64,000 nt of DNA from positions 885,468 through 949,467 of the forward strand of contig NZ_JAFFQE010000002.1 in assembly GCF_016919005.1 (NCBI RefSeq), read 5' to 3'. Below are positions 10,387-19,448 of the stretch, one piece after another. Source of the DNA: Desulfopila inferna (lineage in GTDB: Bacteria > Desulfobacterota > Desulfobulbia > Desulfobulbales > Desulfocapsaceae). The position numbers and the translations under genes are program-made. The notes under the pieces were generated by a model. That model was not told the DNA's origin. It was given only the letters and a program-made list of their open reading frames with translations, and searched no databases. The first letter of the stretch is position 1, and each line of letters starts with the position of its first letter.

Positions 10387-10402
10387 AGAAGGAGTAAGTG
10401 TA

Positions 10403-10876
10403 ATGAATTTAGAAAATGAACATAAACTGTTTGAGGAATTTCCCGATCTATTCAAAAAAGATTTACTGTCTCGTGGATTTGAGTGCCAGGATGGTTGGTT
10501 TGCTTTGCTTTATGAACTTGCAGGGCAATTGGAAAATTATCTCGCCGGTAACAAGGGTTGTGAAAAGCCGCAAATCCTTATGGTCAGGCAGCAGATGGGT
10601 GAACTGAGAGTCGATGTCTTTGGAGGTGACCAGGTTATTCTTAGAATGATTCGCCAAACGCAGGATAAAGCCAGGGCTGTTTGTGAATTAGATGGTGAAC
10701 CTGCAATTGGATTATTTGTCTGCGCTCCATATTGGTACCGGTGTCTCTGTAGAAAATGTGCAGAATTACATGATTGCATGGATATTGAAGACTTGCGGCA
10801 TGAAGACTCCACGGTTGCCATTATCAATGAACTTCACTTGAAAGAAATCAATTTATCGGAAGAACTTTTTCTTTAA
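10403..10876 (+). CDS. Hypothetical protein, cysteine-rich C-terminal part
   Basis: A 157-residue soluble protein of unknown family. The ATG at 10403 has a strong ribosome binding site (GAAGGAGT), so an in-frame start at 10346 is less likely. The first two-thirds look like a mixed alpha/beta fold with a long amphipathic segment. Near residue 115 there is a WYRCLCRKCAELHDC segment, four cysteines and a histidine that could bind a metal. The next gene starts 25 bases downstream with its own strong ribosome binding site, so the two probably form an operon. No function is proposed. Confidence 0.7.
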   Translation: MNLENEHKLFEEFPDLFKKDLLSRGFECQDGWFALLYELAGQLENYLAGNKGCEKPQILMVRQQMGELRVDVFGGDQVILRMIRQTQDKARAVCELDGEPAIGLFVCAPYWYRCLCRKCAELHDCMDIEDLRHEDSTVAIINELHLKEINLSEELFL

Positions 10877-10901
10877 AGCTTTTTATTGCGGAGGTGCCGA
10901 C

Positions 10902-11366
10902 ATGTTATCTCAATCAAAAGCAAATGAGCTGAATACTCTTTTTGGAATCGAATTCAATGACTATGCTGAGCGACAATCGGGTAAATGGACTTGTCCGCTA
11001 TCCGAAGAAATTATCGGAGATTATTTTATTATTCCCCTGATCTCGGCGAAGATGCTTAAATCTGAAGGCTACCTGATGGATAATTGCTGCCGCGACTATC
11101 TTGAATTATGCGAAGTGCAGAAATATCGGATATTTTCAATGCGAAACCTGTCAGATGAACGTGTCGCAACCCTGGGGCTGAGGAATGACAATGGATATTG
11201 GTGCTTTGACCAATGTTTTGGACCATCAAATGCAGATGTGCTGGAAGAAACCATCGAATATCTGGATGAGGATGCTGAGCTGCAGACTGAGGTACTTCCG
11301 AGCGACCTGTACTATGTGGCTCATGAAGTAGTGAGATTGATGAATGCTGGTCATGGCAGCCATTAG
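10902..11366 (+). CDS. Hypothetical protein with a PcfJ-like C-terminal motif
   Basis: A 154-residue protein preceded by GGAGGT. Residues about 45-95 (LMDNCCRDYLELCEVQ, YRIFSMRN, RVATLGLRN) resemble the conserved segment of PcfJ-like proteins, in which a small-residue/Cys motif is followed by a short beta hairpin. PcfJ-like proteins occur on plasmids and mobile elements and have no established biochemical role. It follows the 10403 gene by 25 bases and ends 28 bases before the convergent oxidoreductase gene. The similarity is from memory of the family and is only moderate. Confidence 0.65.
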   Translation: MLSQSKANELNTLFGIEFNDYAERQSGKWTCPLSEEIIGDYFIIPLISAKMLKSEGYLMDNCCRDYLELCEVQKYRIFSMRNLSDERVATLGLRNDNGYWCFDQCFGPSNADVLEETIEYLDEDAELQTEVLPSDLYYVAHEVVRLMNAGHGSH

Positions 11367-11393
11367 TGTTTGGCTTCTGCAAAGCCACTGCAA

Positions 11394-13553
11394 TTAGCTC
11401 CTTTTCCAGTTGTGGTATTTTTCAAGCCAGGCAAGCAATTTTTGCGGGGCATGGGCGCGCTTCCATTCTCCTGCCGCGTATTTATTGGCTTCGGCAAGAG
11501 TCGGATAGGTGTGGATGGTGCCCAGAATCTTGTTCAAGCCGAGTCCCTGCTTCATGGCCAGGACGAATTCGGCAAGAAGGTCGCCCGCATGTTCACCGAC
11601 GATGGTCACTCCGAGGATCCGATCTTTTCGGGGGACGGTGAGCACCTTGACAAAACCATGGACGGCACTGTCGGCAATGGCCCGATCAAGATCGGCCATA
11701 TTAAAACGGGTGACCTCCACCTCGATATTCTTCTCATGTGCCTCCTGCTCGTTGAGGCCTACCCGCGCAACTTCCGGATCTATGAAAGTGGTCCAGGGGA
11801 TAACTGAATAATCCACTTTGAATTTCCAGAATTCCCCAAACAGGGCATTCACCGCGGCGTACCAGGCCTGATGGGCGGCAGTATGGGTAAACTGAAAGGG
11901 ACCTGCCACATCTCCGGCGGTGAAAATATTGGGATAGAGAGTTTCCAGATATTCATTGGTTGCCACGGTACGTTCCGTGGGGATGCCGAGATCCTCGAGG
12001 CCGTAGCCCTGCAGTCTGGCGACTCTGCCGACCGCGCAGATAAGAGCATCAAATTCGAGGCGGAGCTCCTGCCCCTGATGTTCGAGGACGATGAATTTCC
12101 GCTCCCCCTCACGTTCGCAGCGCAGGGCCTTGTGGCCGGTCATCACCTGCACACCGTCCCGGGCCAGAGATGCCTTGGCACTTGCTGAAACCTCCTCATC
12201 CTCCCTGGCCAGAATCCTGGCGCCCATCTCTATCTGCCACACCTGCGAATCCAGTCTGGCAAAGGCCTGGGACAATTCGCAGCCGATCGGGCCGCCGCCC
12301 AGCACCACCAGTCTCCGGGGCGCCTCGTCCAGGGCGGCAAAAGAATCCCACAGGGTATCGCTGGTAAGGTAACCCACATCATCGAGACCGGGCAGCGGTG
12401 GTATAAAAGGTCGTGCCCCCGTAGCGATGACGATGGCGCGGGAGGTTAAACGTCTGGTTCCGCCGTCATTGAGCTGAACTTCCACAGTCCAGGGATCCAC
12501 CAGTCTGGCGTAGCCAGAAAGAACCTCGACCCCAAGTCCGGTGTAGCGTTCGATACTGTCATGCGGCTCGATGGTGGCGATTACCTGGTGAATCCTGGCC
12601 ATCACTCTACGAAAGCTGAAATTGGGCGTACTTGCCTCAAGACCGTAATCGTCACCATGGCGGATACGATGGGCAAGTTTGGCGGTTTTTATCAACGCCT
12701 TGCTCGGTACGCAGCCATAGTTGAGGCAGTCACCGCCCATTTTTTCCGCCTCGATGAGTGTCACCTTGGCCTTGACAGCTGCGCCGATATAGGCACTGAC
12801 CAGGCCTGCCGCACCTGCTCCAATTACTATTAGATTGCGGTCGAAGGCCGCCGGTTTTGTCCACTGTGAGTAGACTCGGCGCTTTTTGATAAAATCGACG
12901 ATTTTCTTGCCGATCAGGGGAAAGATACCGAGGATGGCAAAGGATATCATTAACGAGGGCGACAGTATGCCGCTGAGACTGTTGATCTGGGCAAGCTGCG
13001 TGCCTGCATTGACATACACGACGGTACCTGCCAGCATACCAACCTGGCTGACCCAGTAGAAAGTCCAGGTGCGGATAGGTGTCAAAGCCATCAGCAGGTT
13101 GATCAGAAAGAAAGGGAATACAGGGATTAGGCGCAGGGTAAAAAGATAGAAGGCTCCTTCCCGCTTGATGCCTTTATTGATGATATTGAGCCGATCGCCG
13201 AAACGACTCTGAACGGTATCACGCAGAACGAAGCGGGCGACGAGAAAAGCAAGGGTCGCCCCGATCGTTGAGGCAAAGGAAACAATGACAACTCCCAATG
13301 TCAGCCCGAAAAGGGCTCCCGCCGCAAGGGTCAGCACTGCGGCACCGGGCAGGGAAAGCGTGGTAGCTGCAATATAGAATGCCATAAAGCCAAAAGTTAA
13401 TGACAGGGGCGCATCGCTGGCCCAGTCGTCCAGCCAGGCCCGGACTTCCTTGATCCCTTCCAGGGTCAGGTAGCGATCCACATCGAAAAACCAGAAGGCG
13501 GCGAGTCCAATTACAATGAAACCGACAATGAGATATTTTTTCATAATTATCAT
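11394..13553 (-). CDS. TVP38/VTT membrane domain fused to pyridine-nucleotide disulfide oxidoreductase
   Basis: A 719-residue fusion. Residues 1 to about 225 are a membrane VTT/SNARE-associated (TVP38/DedA-like) domain with the LPGAAVLTLAAGALFG and LRLIPVFPFFLIN motifs. From about residue 238 a flavoprotein follows, with FAD motif VIGAGAAGLVSAYIG, redox-active disulfide GGDCLNYGCVPSKAL, and NAD(P) motif LGGGPIGCEL. At the C-terminus the HAHPT motif of lipoamide dehydrogenase reads HTYPT, so the usual catalytic histidine is tyrosine, closer to mercuric reductases. Such fusions are known in other bacteria; the substrate is unknown. The ATG at 13553 is supported by GGAGCAG seven bases upstream. 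Confidence 0.92.
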   Translation of the reverse strand: MIIMKKYLIVGFIVIGLAAFWFFDVDRYLTLEGIKEVRAWLDDWASDAPLSLTFGFMAFYIAATTLSLPGAAVLTLAAGALFGLTLGVVIVSFASTIGATLAFLVARFVLRDTVQSRFGDRLNIINKGIKREGAFYLFTLRLIPVFPFFLINLLMALTPIRTWTFYWVSQVGMLAGTVVYVNAGTQLAQINSLSGILSPSLMISFAILGIFPLIGKKIVDFIKKRRVYSQWTKPAAFDRNLIVIGAGAAGLVSAYIGAAVKAKVTLIEAEKMGGDCLNYGCVPSKALIKTAKLAHRIRHGDDYGLEASTPNFSFRRVMARIHQVIATIEPHDSIERYTGLGVEVLSGYARLVDPWTVEVQLNDGGTRRLTSRAIVIATGARPFIPPLPGLDDVGYLTSDTLWDSFAALDEAPRRLVVLGGGPIGCELSQAFARLDSQVWQIEMGARILAREDEEVSASAKASLARDGVQVMTGHKALRCEREGERKFIVLEHQGQELRLEFDALICAVGRVARLQGYGLEDLGIPTERTVATNEYLETLYPNIFTAGDVAGPFQFTHTAAHQAWYAAVNALFGEFWKFKVDYSVIPWTTFIDPEVARVGLNEQEAHEKNIEVEVTRFNMADLDRAIADSAVHGFVKVLTVPRKDRILGVTIVGEHAGDLLAEFVLAMKQGLGLNKILGTIHTYPTLAEANKYAAGEWKRAHAPQKLLAWLEKYHNWKRS

Positions 13554-13740
13554 TCAATTGCTGCTCCGGTCTGCCGGAGTAGGGTTATCTGGGAACAGCA
13601 TACCTTGTCTGAGCTGTCGTTGCACTGGGGTTCTTTTCAGGTGGAAGGGAACAACAGGTCAGCAGAGAAAAGAGGAAGTGAACTATAACGGCCGGGCTGT
13701 TGGCCCCAGATGAAAAAAACGGAAGAGTTCGATAGTTCAG

Positions 13741-14169
13741 CTATAGCATAAATTTCTGAGCGGTGTTCTCAATCCCGATTCTGTTTCCATTGATATTTTT
13801 GACAATATAGCGTCCTTCAGCAAAAATCGACTTATTCCAGGAGCACTTTAAATATACTTGTTCGCCTTTTCTGATCCCTCGGCCTCCTCCCGCTGCAACA
13901 TCTATGCTTATCCCTCCGGGAGAAATGTCATGGACATCGGCCGAAATCTCTTTCCCGTTCAACAGCGTCATGGTTATTTTGCCGCTCTGCTGTTCACGCC
14001 GCTGCACTCTGCGATTAAGGGCACACCGGGAGAGAGTGCTGCATTTGTAACATCTAATCACTCTGGTGCGGACATTTGGAGCAACAGCAAGGCTTCTTCT
14101 GGTTTTACATTCTCCGCATGTAAATAATATCCGGTTGTTTTTTACCTGGTAGAGTTTGGTTCTTGCCAT
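13741..14169 (-). CDS. PilZ-domain protein with N-terminal zinc-ribbon
   Basis: A 142-residue protein. The first 50 residues contain two CxxC pairs (FTCGECKT and IRCYKCST), a likely zinc ribbon. The rest is a PilZ domain with the c-di-GMP-binding pattern: arginines in NRRVQRRE followed by DISPGGISI (D/NxSxxG). A c-di-GMP-responsive role is expected from the family. It stands alone between convergent or divergent genes, so its target is not shown by context. Confidence 0.85.
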   Translation of the reverse strand: MARTKLYQVKNNRILFTCGECKTRRSLAVAPNVRTRVIRCYKCSTLSRCALNRRVQRREQQSGKITMTLLNGKEISADVHDISPGGISIDVAAGGGRGIRKGEQVYLKCSWNKSIFAEGRYIVKNINGNRIGIENTAQKFML

Positions 14170-14455
14170 TATTATCCTCTATCGAAGAGTTGAGAGACCA
14201 TTTATTTTTCTTATGGATGCTCATGTGAGTAGGTGGTTCGTCAGGTTTTGATTGAAGAATGGCTCAGAATTGCTTGTTTTTAAAGTATATGTTTAAATTA
14301 TTTGATAAACAAGAGCAAGTATTGATTACTTTTATCGTATTCTCTTCCATAAGCAAAAAATCTCCCAGTTATATCCATTCAATGGATGATAGTGTATTTT
14401 CAGCACAAAGAAGTGGAGTGGCAGCAGTTTTGAGTTATATAGAAGGAACAAGACA

Positions 14456-15343
14456 ATGACAGGTGGGATTTTTGCCGTACTCGATGATATCGCAGTCCTT
14501 CTCGATGATGTAGCTTTAATGGGCAAGCTGGCAGCCAAAAAAACAGCGGGTATTTTGGGCGATGATCTGGCGGTCAATGCCGAAAAGGCTACAGGTTTTC
14601 CAGCGTCACGGGAATTGCCGGTTCTCTGGGCTATTACCAAGGGCTCTTTTGTCAATAAACTGATTATCCTGCCGCTGGCGTTTCTGCTGAGTGGTTATGC
14701 GCCATGGCTGATCGTGCCGATACTCCTGCTGGGTGGTGTCTATCTGAGTTATGAGGGTATTGAGAAGGTCTGGCATATGATTGCACCTAGACCTCATGCT
14801 GCACCGTCAGTGAAAAAGATCAGCGATAAGGCGGAACTGCTCAGGATGGAAAAGACGAAGATACAATCGGCGGTGCGAACCGACTTTATCCTCTCGATAG
14901 AGATTATTATGATTGCGCTGGGCACCATGATGGAACACTCTCTGCTGCTTCAGGTTCTGGTGGTCAGTCTGATCGCCATTCTCGCGACTGTCGGGGTGTA
15001 TGGGCTGGTAGCAATTCTGGTGCGTATGGATGATATCGGTTTTCATCTGATTGCCCAGGCCACCAGGATGCGCGGGCGCTGGGCGCAAATGGTCGAATGG
15101 TCGGGGTTGTTGATGGTCGCCTCTTTGCCGAAGATTATTCGTGCCCTGGGCATTATCGGAACAGTGGCAATGCTGCTTGTCGGCGGGGGAATGTTTACCC
15201 ATAATATCCATATCCTGCATCAGATTCTAGATTTCATGCCGTTGTTTCTCGCCAATCTGCTCATGGGAGCGGTGGTTGGCGGAGTGGCGCTGGCAGTATC
15301 AAAAGTTGTACAAAAGGGTAATAGCAGTAAAAAGGCCGGTTAG
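14456..15343 (+). CDS. DUF808 family inner-membrane protein (YedI-like)
   Basis: A 295-residue membrane protein, the usual length for DUF808/YedI. The start is typical: FAVLDDIAVLLDDVALMGKLAAKKTAGILGDDL (residues 5-37) with the LDD repeats, followed by VNAEKATGF. Several membrane segments lie from about residue 65 onward, and a conserved basic/aromatic stretch (YEGIEKVWHM) near residue 100. The ATG at 14456 is preceded by AGAAGGAA. The function of the family is unknown. Confidence 0.9.
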   Translation: MTGGIFAVLDDIAVLLDDVALMGKLAAKKTAGILGDDLAVNAEKATGFPASRELPVLWAITKGSFVNKLIILPLAFLLSGYAPWLIVPILLLGGVYLSYEGIEKVWHMIAPRPHAAPSVKKISDKAELLRMEKTKIQSAVRTDFILSIEIIMIALGTMMEHSLLLQVLVVSLIAILATVGVYGLVAILVRMDDIGFHLIAQATRMRGRWAQMVEWSGLLMVASLPKIIRALGIIGTVAMLLVGGGMFTHNIHILHQILDFMPLFLANLLMGAVVGGVALAVSKVVQKGNSSKKAG

Positions 15344-15567
15344 GGGATAAAAAAGAATCAGATGAAAGCTTTTTTTTACCCCGCTTCCGGCTTCATTTGT
15401 AACTATTGAGGTTGATCCTCATTATTTGGGCAACCACCTGTCTGTAACTGTTTAGAGGTAAGCACCCTGACTGGCATAAACTCCGACTCCGGGTGTGCTG
15501 CTATATAGTTACCTTCATTTCACAAATTATAACTATAGGAATAGTGGGTTCCGGGTCTGTCGGTCGA

Positions 15568-16101
15568 TCAGATATGGTTCACATTAAAAGCTTCGCTCCA
15601 GCCTTCTATAAGCTTGTTGGTTCGATTGGTGAGGCGATTTGAAATAATCTCCGCCAGTCGTTCCATGAAGGGATATCCAACCTCGGGATGTTGGATGAAA
15701 AAATTCCTGAGGGTGCCTGCTGGAAAGGCGAAGACTTTAGTTGGTTCGACGCAGACGGCTTTAGAGGTGAAATTCCCTGCCGGAGTGAGAGCGGACCATC
15801 CGAAGATTTCGCCGGGTTCTATGGAATCGACAGCAATTTCCCTTTCGACTATTTCGGTTTTGGTGCGTGTGTAATCTTCAAAATGAACATCTGCTTTCAA
15901 TATCTGATCACTTGCTATAAGCCGAAGTTCCACTTCTCCACTGAGTACACCGTAAAACTTATCGGCTTTCTCTTTCTCCCGAAAAACCGTGTCATCGGCA
16001 TTGAATTCCAGGACCTCGAGATATTGGGCGATTTCCAATAAATTATTTCGTGAGAAATCTGAAAAAATAGAAAAATCTGCAATCAATTCCGGGGTACCCA
16101 T
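15568..16101 (-). CDS. Cyclic nucleotide-binding-domain protein, no DNA-binding domain
   Basis: A 177-residue protein made almost only of one cNMP-binding (Crp-like) beta-barrel. The fold signature is clear (FYGVLSGEVELR, IEPGEIFGWSALTPAG, KAVCVEPTKVFAF). In canonical binders the phosphate cassette reads FGE followed by R(S/T)A; here it reads FGW and SKA, so the ribose-contacting Glu and phosphate-contacting Arg are both replaced. It may bind another ligand or act structurally. The C-terminal helix (residues 145-177) does not look like a helix-turn-helix. Confidence 0.8.
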   Translation of the reverse strand: MGTPELIADFSIFSDFSRNNLLEIAQYLEVLEFNADDTVFREKEKADKFYGVLSGEVELRLIASDQILKADVHFEDYTRTKTEIVEREIAVDSIEPGEIFGWSALTPAGNFTSKAVCVEPTKVFAFPAGTLRNFFIQHPEVGYPFMERLAEIISNRLTNRTNKLIEGWSEAFNVNHI

Positions 16102-16298
16102 ACTCTACCTCTTCAATGTAAAAGTTCATTTTAACAGCAGCCTGTTAATGCGTGGCTCCCACCCGTCTCCTATGTTGAGGACATGTCGCAAAGATTCTCA
16201 TCATCATTGTCCCTGACCCGCAAATGAATAAACATTTCTGATTACCGCTGAAACTCAGCATTCCCGACCTTGAGCTGAGGATTAGTTTTAGTCAAACT

Positions 16299-17144
16299 TT
16301 AATGGTGTCGTAATTGTAATGATCTCTGCCACCTGTTGCGTTCATTGGCTATGATTTCCTCTTCATCGTAGGCCTTGCGCCTGGTAAGCACTACATCCCA
16401 ATCCACCTCGTGGCCGTCAAAATGAGGGCCGTCGACACAGGCAAACATGGTTTTTCCTGCAACGGACAATCTGCATGCACCGCACATTCCGGTACCGTCT
16501 ATCATGATAGGACTCATGCTGACAATGGTTCTGACCTTGAAAGGCCTGGTTGCCTGGGATATGCGAAAAACCATAAAGGTGCAGCCAACGGCCAGGATCC
16601 GGTCGAATTTTTCACCATCCCGCAGATTTTTGTCCAGCAGATCATGGGCATGACCTTTGCTGCCCAGCGAGCCGTCGGATGTGGAATATCTGACTTCATC
16701 AGCGGCCTCTTCAAGCTTATCATGCCAATAGAGCAGGAAACTGCTGCGGGCCTCGAGGTATACAATCACCTCGTTGCCGGCTTTTTTAAATGCCCTTGCT
16801 GCCGGCAAAATGGCACCAATGCCGAAACAGCCTCCGGCCAGGCCGACCTTACCGACTTTTTCTATGGCAAATGGTTTTCCCAGCGGACCGGTAAACGAAT
16901 AAATCTCGTCTCCTTGCGAAAGTTCAGCCAGTCTTCTGGTGGCAGCGCCAACTTCGAGAAAGACGACGGTCACCTCTCCTTTTTCGGCATCCCAGTCACA
17001 GAGTGTGATCGGGGTGCGTTCGCTGTGTTGATTGGGGATGGCAATGGCAAACTGTCCGGGCAAGGCCCTCCTTGCTATGTTCGGTGCGTCCAGGGTCATC
17101 TGGTGAATGTTTGGCGCGATGATCTTCTTTTCCAGGATTTTCAT
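16299..17144 (-). CDS. NfnA/SudB-like FAD-NAD(P) ferredoxin reductase subunit
   Basis: A 281-residue flavoprotein of the ferredoxin:NADP reductase type, as in NfnA, the small subunit of NADH-dependent reduced ferredoxin:NADP oxidoreductase, and PyrK. FAD-binding residues are in the N-terminal barrel (ERTPITLCDWD), the NAD(P) site is around GLAGGCFGIGAILPAARAF (residues 100-120), and the C-terminal cysteines in DGTGMCGACRLSV and FACVDGP are the [2Fe-2S] ligands. The gene follows the NuoG-, F- and E-like genes on the same strand by about 130 bases. No NfnB (GltD-like) partner is adjacent, so pairing with the NuoEFG-like subunits is inferred. Confidence 0.88.
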   Translation of the reverse strand: MKILEKKIIAPNIHQMTLDAPNIARRALPGQFAIAIPNQHSERTPITLCDWDAEKGEVTVVFLEVGAATRRLAELSQGDEIYSFTGPLGKPFAIEKVGKVGLAGGCFGIGAILPAARAFKKAGNEVIVYLEARSSFLLYWHDKLEEAADEVRYSTSDGSLGSKGHAHDLLDKNLRDGEKFDRILAVGCTFMVFRISQATRPFKVRTIVSMSPIMIDGTGMCGACRLSVAGKTMFACVDGPHFDGHEVDWDVVLTRRKAYDEEEIIANERNRWQRSLQLRHH

Positions 17145-17275
17145 TCTTTCTAATCTCGTAAAAAGTTTGCCACAATGTCAGATGGCTAGATAAAAAGTTC
17201 GATAGACAAGGCGCGGGAGGTCGGGCTTTCTCGAAGTCGGAGTTTATGCCCGTACGGATGCTTATCGTGACGCCA

Positions 17276-19444
17276 TCATTCTTGGAGTACCTCCTGCAGA
17301 TCGGGGATGACCTTCTCCAGATTGTTGCCCAGGTAATGGAAATGATGTTTTTTCAGCATTTCCCTGGTCATATAGCTGTTTTTTGATTTCGATCGCGGGT
17401 GCGGTTTTTTTTCTTCACCGATCCGTGGTTTTTGCCCTGTAAGCAATGATCTTTCGGCAAGTGCTTGAATGTGACGGTCAAGGTCCTGGGTACCAAAGCT
17501 TTCCTTCACATCCAATATGGTGGCTATCCTGCCGATGATCTGGCTGGTTGGCAGGGTGTGATCATTTTGATGAACCGGGGTGAATCGTTTTAGTTTTCCT
17601 TCCAGGTTGAAAATATGCCCATCCGATTCCATGCTGGTGGTCAAGGGGAGGAAGACGTGGGCATAATCTGAGGCCGGGGTAAAGAACATGTTGTGCTGCA
17701 CCATGAATTGTAGCCCTTTAAGGGATTTGAGGAGTCTCTGGTCCGAGATATCGCCAACCAGATAGAGAGCTGACAGCACCTTTCGCTTTTTGAGCATCTC
17801 CTCTGTCGTCAGTCCTTCCTGCCCGGCTGCGGCGAATCCGGGAAGCAGTGCCGGATTCATTCCGGCCATGACGGCACCATAGCGGTTGCCTTCAGGCATC
17901 AGAAAAAGCATCTTGATCTCTCCCGGCAGTTCGCCGATGCGCATCAGGTTTTTGATATTTTCCTCGGCACGCGTTGAGTGCAGGACCTCATCGCCAATGA
18001 CCATTATGTTTTTCCCTGCTCTTTGAGCAGCGGCAGTCTGTTCAGCCATGAGCTGGTGCAGGAAAATATGTTCCCGGCCTTTCTTGTAGAGCCGGTAATC
18101 AGAAGAGAAGTTCATGGTTCTGGTTATCGCCAAATTGGCTACGGTGACTTTTTTACCGGCCCTGTAGGCTTTTCGTATGTGGTTCTCGATGATGGGGTGG
18201 GACCAACTGGCCTGTGCTCCTATGACGTATATATGGTCGGCCTCGAGAATATCGTCGATCTCGGCAAAACCATGAGTTGCGTGGTAATCATAAATATCCC
18301 TGATAATGGTTTTGTAGGCGTTGGTCGGATGGATATCCACATTCGCTGATTTCATGGTCCGGCGGACGAACTGCTGTAGAATAAAACTGTTTTCAATAGT
18401 ATCGTGAGCAGAACCGATCAGGCCGAATTGCGGGCCACGGTGGTGTGCAAGGTTTTCTGAAATCAGGTCGATTGCTTCATCCCAGCCTGCCTCGGCCCAT
18501 TGTCCTTCCTTCTTGATATGAGGCCTGGTGATTCTCTGCGGATGATGGGTGATGTCGCCCGGAATAAACTTGCCGCGCAGGCATGCCTGTGGAGGATCTT
18601 CCTTTTTCCCCGGTTCCGGGCCCACATTGACTATCCTGTTCCCTTTGGTATTGATGGTTATTTCGCATGCTATGCTGCAAAAGGCGCAATGGGTTATAGT
18701 TGATTTATCGGGCAGGCCAACCCAATTGCCCATCTTTTCCGAGAGCGAACCTGTCGGGCAGACATCGACACAGGCCCCGCAGAATTCACAGCCCGCTTCC
18801 TTTTGCGTTTCGTTGAAGGCCGTCCCCACCAGGGCTGAGTTGCCCCTGTTGATGAAGGCCAGGACTTCGCTGTACCGCTCCTCGTTGCATATCCTGACGC
18901 ATCTGCCGCAGAGAACGCAGAGGTTGTAATCCAGATCATAGAAGGGATTATCCTTGACGGCAGGAAGATTCCTGTAGGCGATGGGATATCTGATCTGCGT
19001 CAGACCGAGGTATTCTGTGAGTTCCTGCAGCTCGCAGTTCCCATTGTTGGTGCAGAAGTTGCAGCCGGTGGTGGTGCTGACCTTCCTGGTGGTATGCATG
19101 AACTCGCTGCATTCTTTTTTATCCCCGCAGACCAGGCAGGTATATGGATGTTCCGAGAGGATCAGCTCCAGTATGTCCCTTCTCAACTCCTGTAATGCCG
19201 GAGTGCTGGTGGAAATTTTCATGCCCGCAGAAACCGGGGTGGTGCAGGCGGTGGGGAAGCCGCGCATATTTTCAACCGCAACAACGCAGAGGCGGCAGCC
19301 GCCATAATCGGGAAGGCCTTCCAGATAACACAGGGTCGGAATGTAAATCCCGCCCTCCCGGGCCGCCTGCAGGATGGTGGAGCCTGCCGGTGCATGGATC
19401 TCCCGGTTGTCGATGGATACCGTTATAGTTTTTGTCTGGGCCAT
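17276..19444 (-). CDS. NuoG/formate-dehydrogenase-like Fe-S subunit with degenerate molybdopterin domain
   Basis: A 722-residue protein. From the N-terminus: a [2Fe-2S] ferredoxin domain (CYLEGLPDYGGCRLC), a His/Cys cluster region (CNFCTNNGNC), two [4Fe-4S] motifs (CVLCGRCVRIC and CEFCGACVDVCPTG), the small [4Fe-4S] of molybdopterin oxidoreductases (CAFCSIACE ... CLRGKF, near residue 270), then a molybdopterin-like domain. Where formate dehydrogenases have a catalytic Cys or Sec after the NVD segment, this protein reads NVDIHPTNAY with none. It is therefore more like NuoG or the large subunits of soluble NAD-linked complexes than an active formate dehydrogenase. Its start lies four bases after the NuoF-like stop. 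Confidence 0.85.
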   Translation of the reverse strand: MAQTKTITVSIDNREIHAPAGSTILQAAREGGIYIPTLCYLEGLPDYGGCRLCVVAVENMRGFPTACTTPVSAGMKISTSTPALQELRRDILELILSEHPYTCLVCGDKKECSEFMHTTRKVSTTTGCNFCTNNGNCELQELTEYLGLTQIRYPIAYRNLPAVKDNPFYDLDYNLCVLCGRCVRICNEERYSEVLAFINRGNSALVGTAFNETQKEAGCEFCGACVDVCPTGSLSEKMGNWVGLPDKSTITHCAFCSIACEITINTKGNRIVNVGPEPGKKEDPPQACLRGKFIPGDITHHPQRITRPHIKKEGQWAEAGWDEAIDLISENLAHHRGPQFGLIGSAHDTIENSFILQQFVRRTMKSANVDIHPTNAYKTIIRDIYDYHATHGFAEIDDILEADHIYVIGAQASWSHPIIENHIRKAYRAGKKVTVANLAITRTMNFSSDYRLYKKGREHIFLHQLMAEQTAAAQRAGKNIMVIGDEVLHSTRAEENIKNLMRIGELPGEIKMLFLMPEGNRYGAVMAGMNPALLPGFAAAGQEGLTTEEMLKKRKVLSALYLVGDISDQRLLKSLKGLQFMVQHNMFFTPASDYAHVFLPLTTSMESDGHIFNLEGKLKRFTPVHQNDHTLPTSQIIGRIATILDVKESFGTQDLDRHIQALAERSLLTGQKPRIGEEKKPHPRSKSKNSYMTREMLKKHHFHYLGNNLEKVIPDLQEVLQE

Positions 19445-19448
19445 CGTT

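Noticed and set aside
17276..19444. Active formate dehydrogenase
   Set aside because: No Cys or in-frame TGA (Sec) codon at the metal-ligand position.
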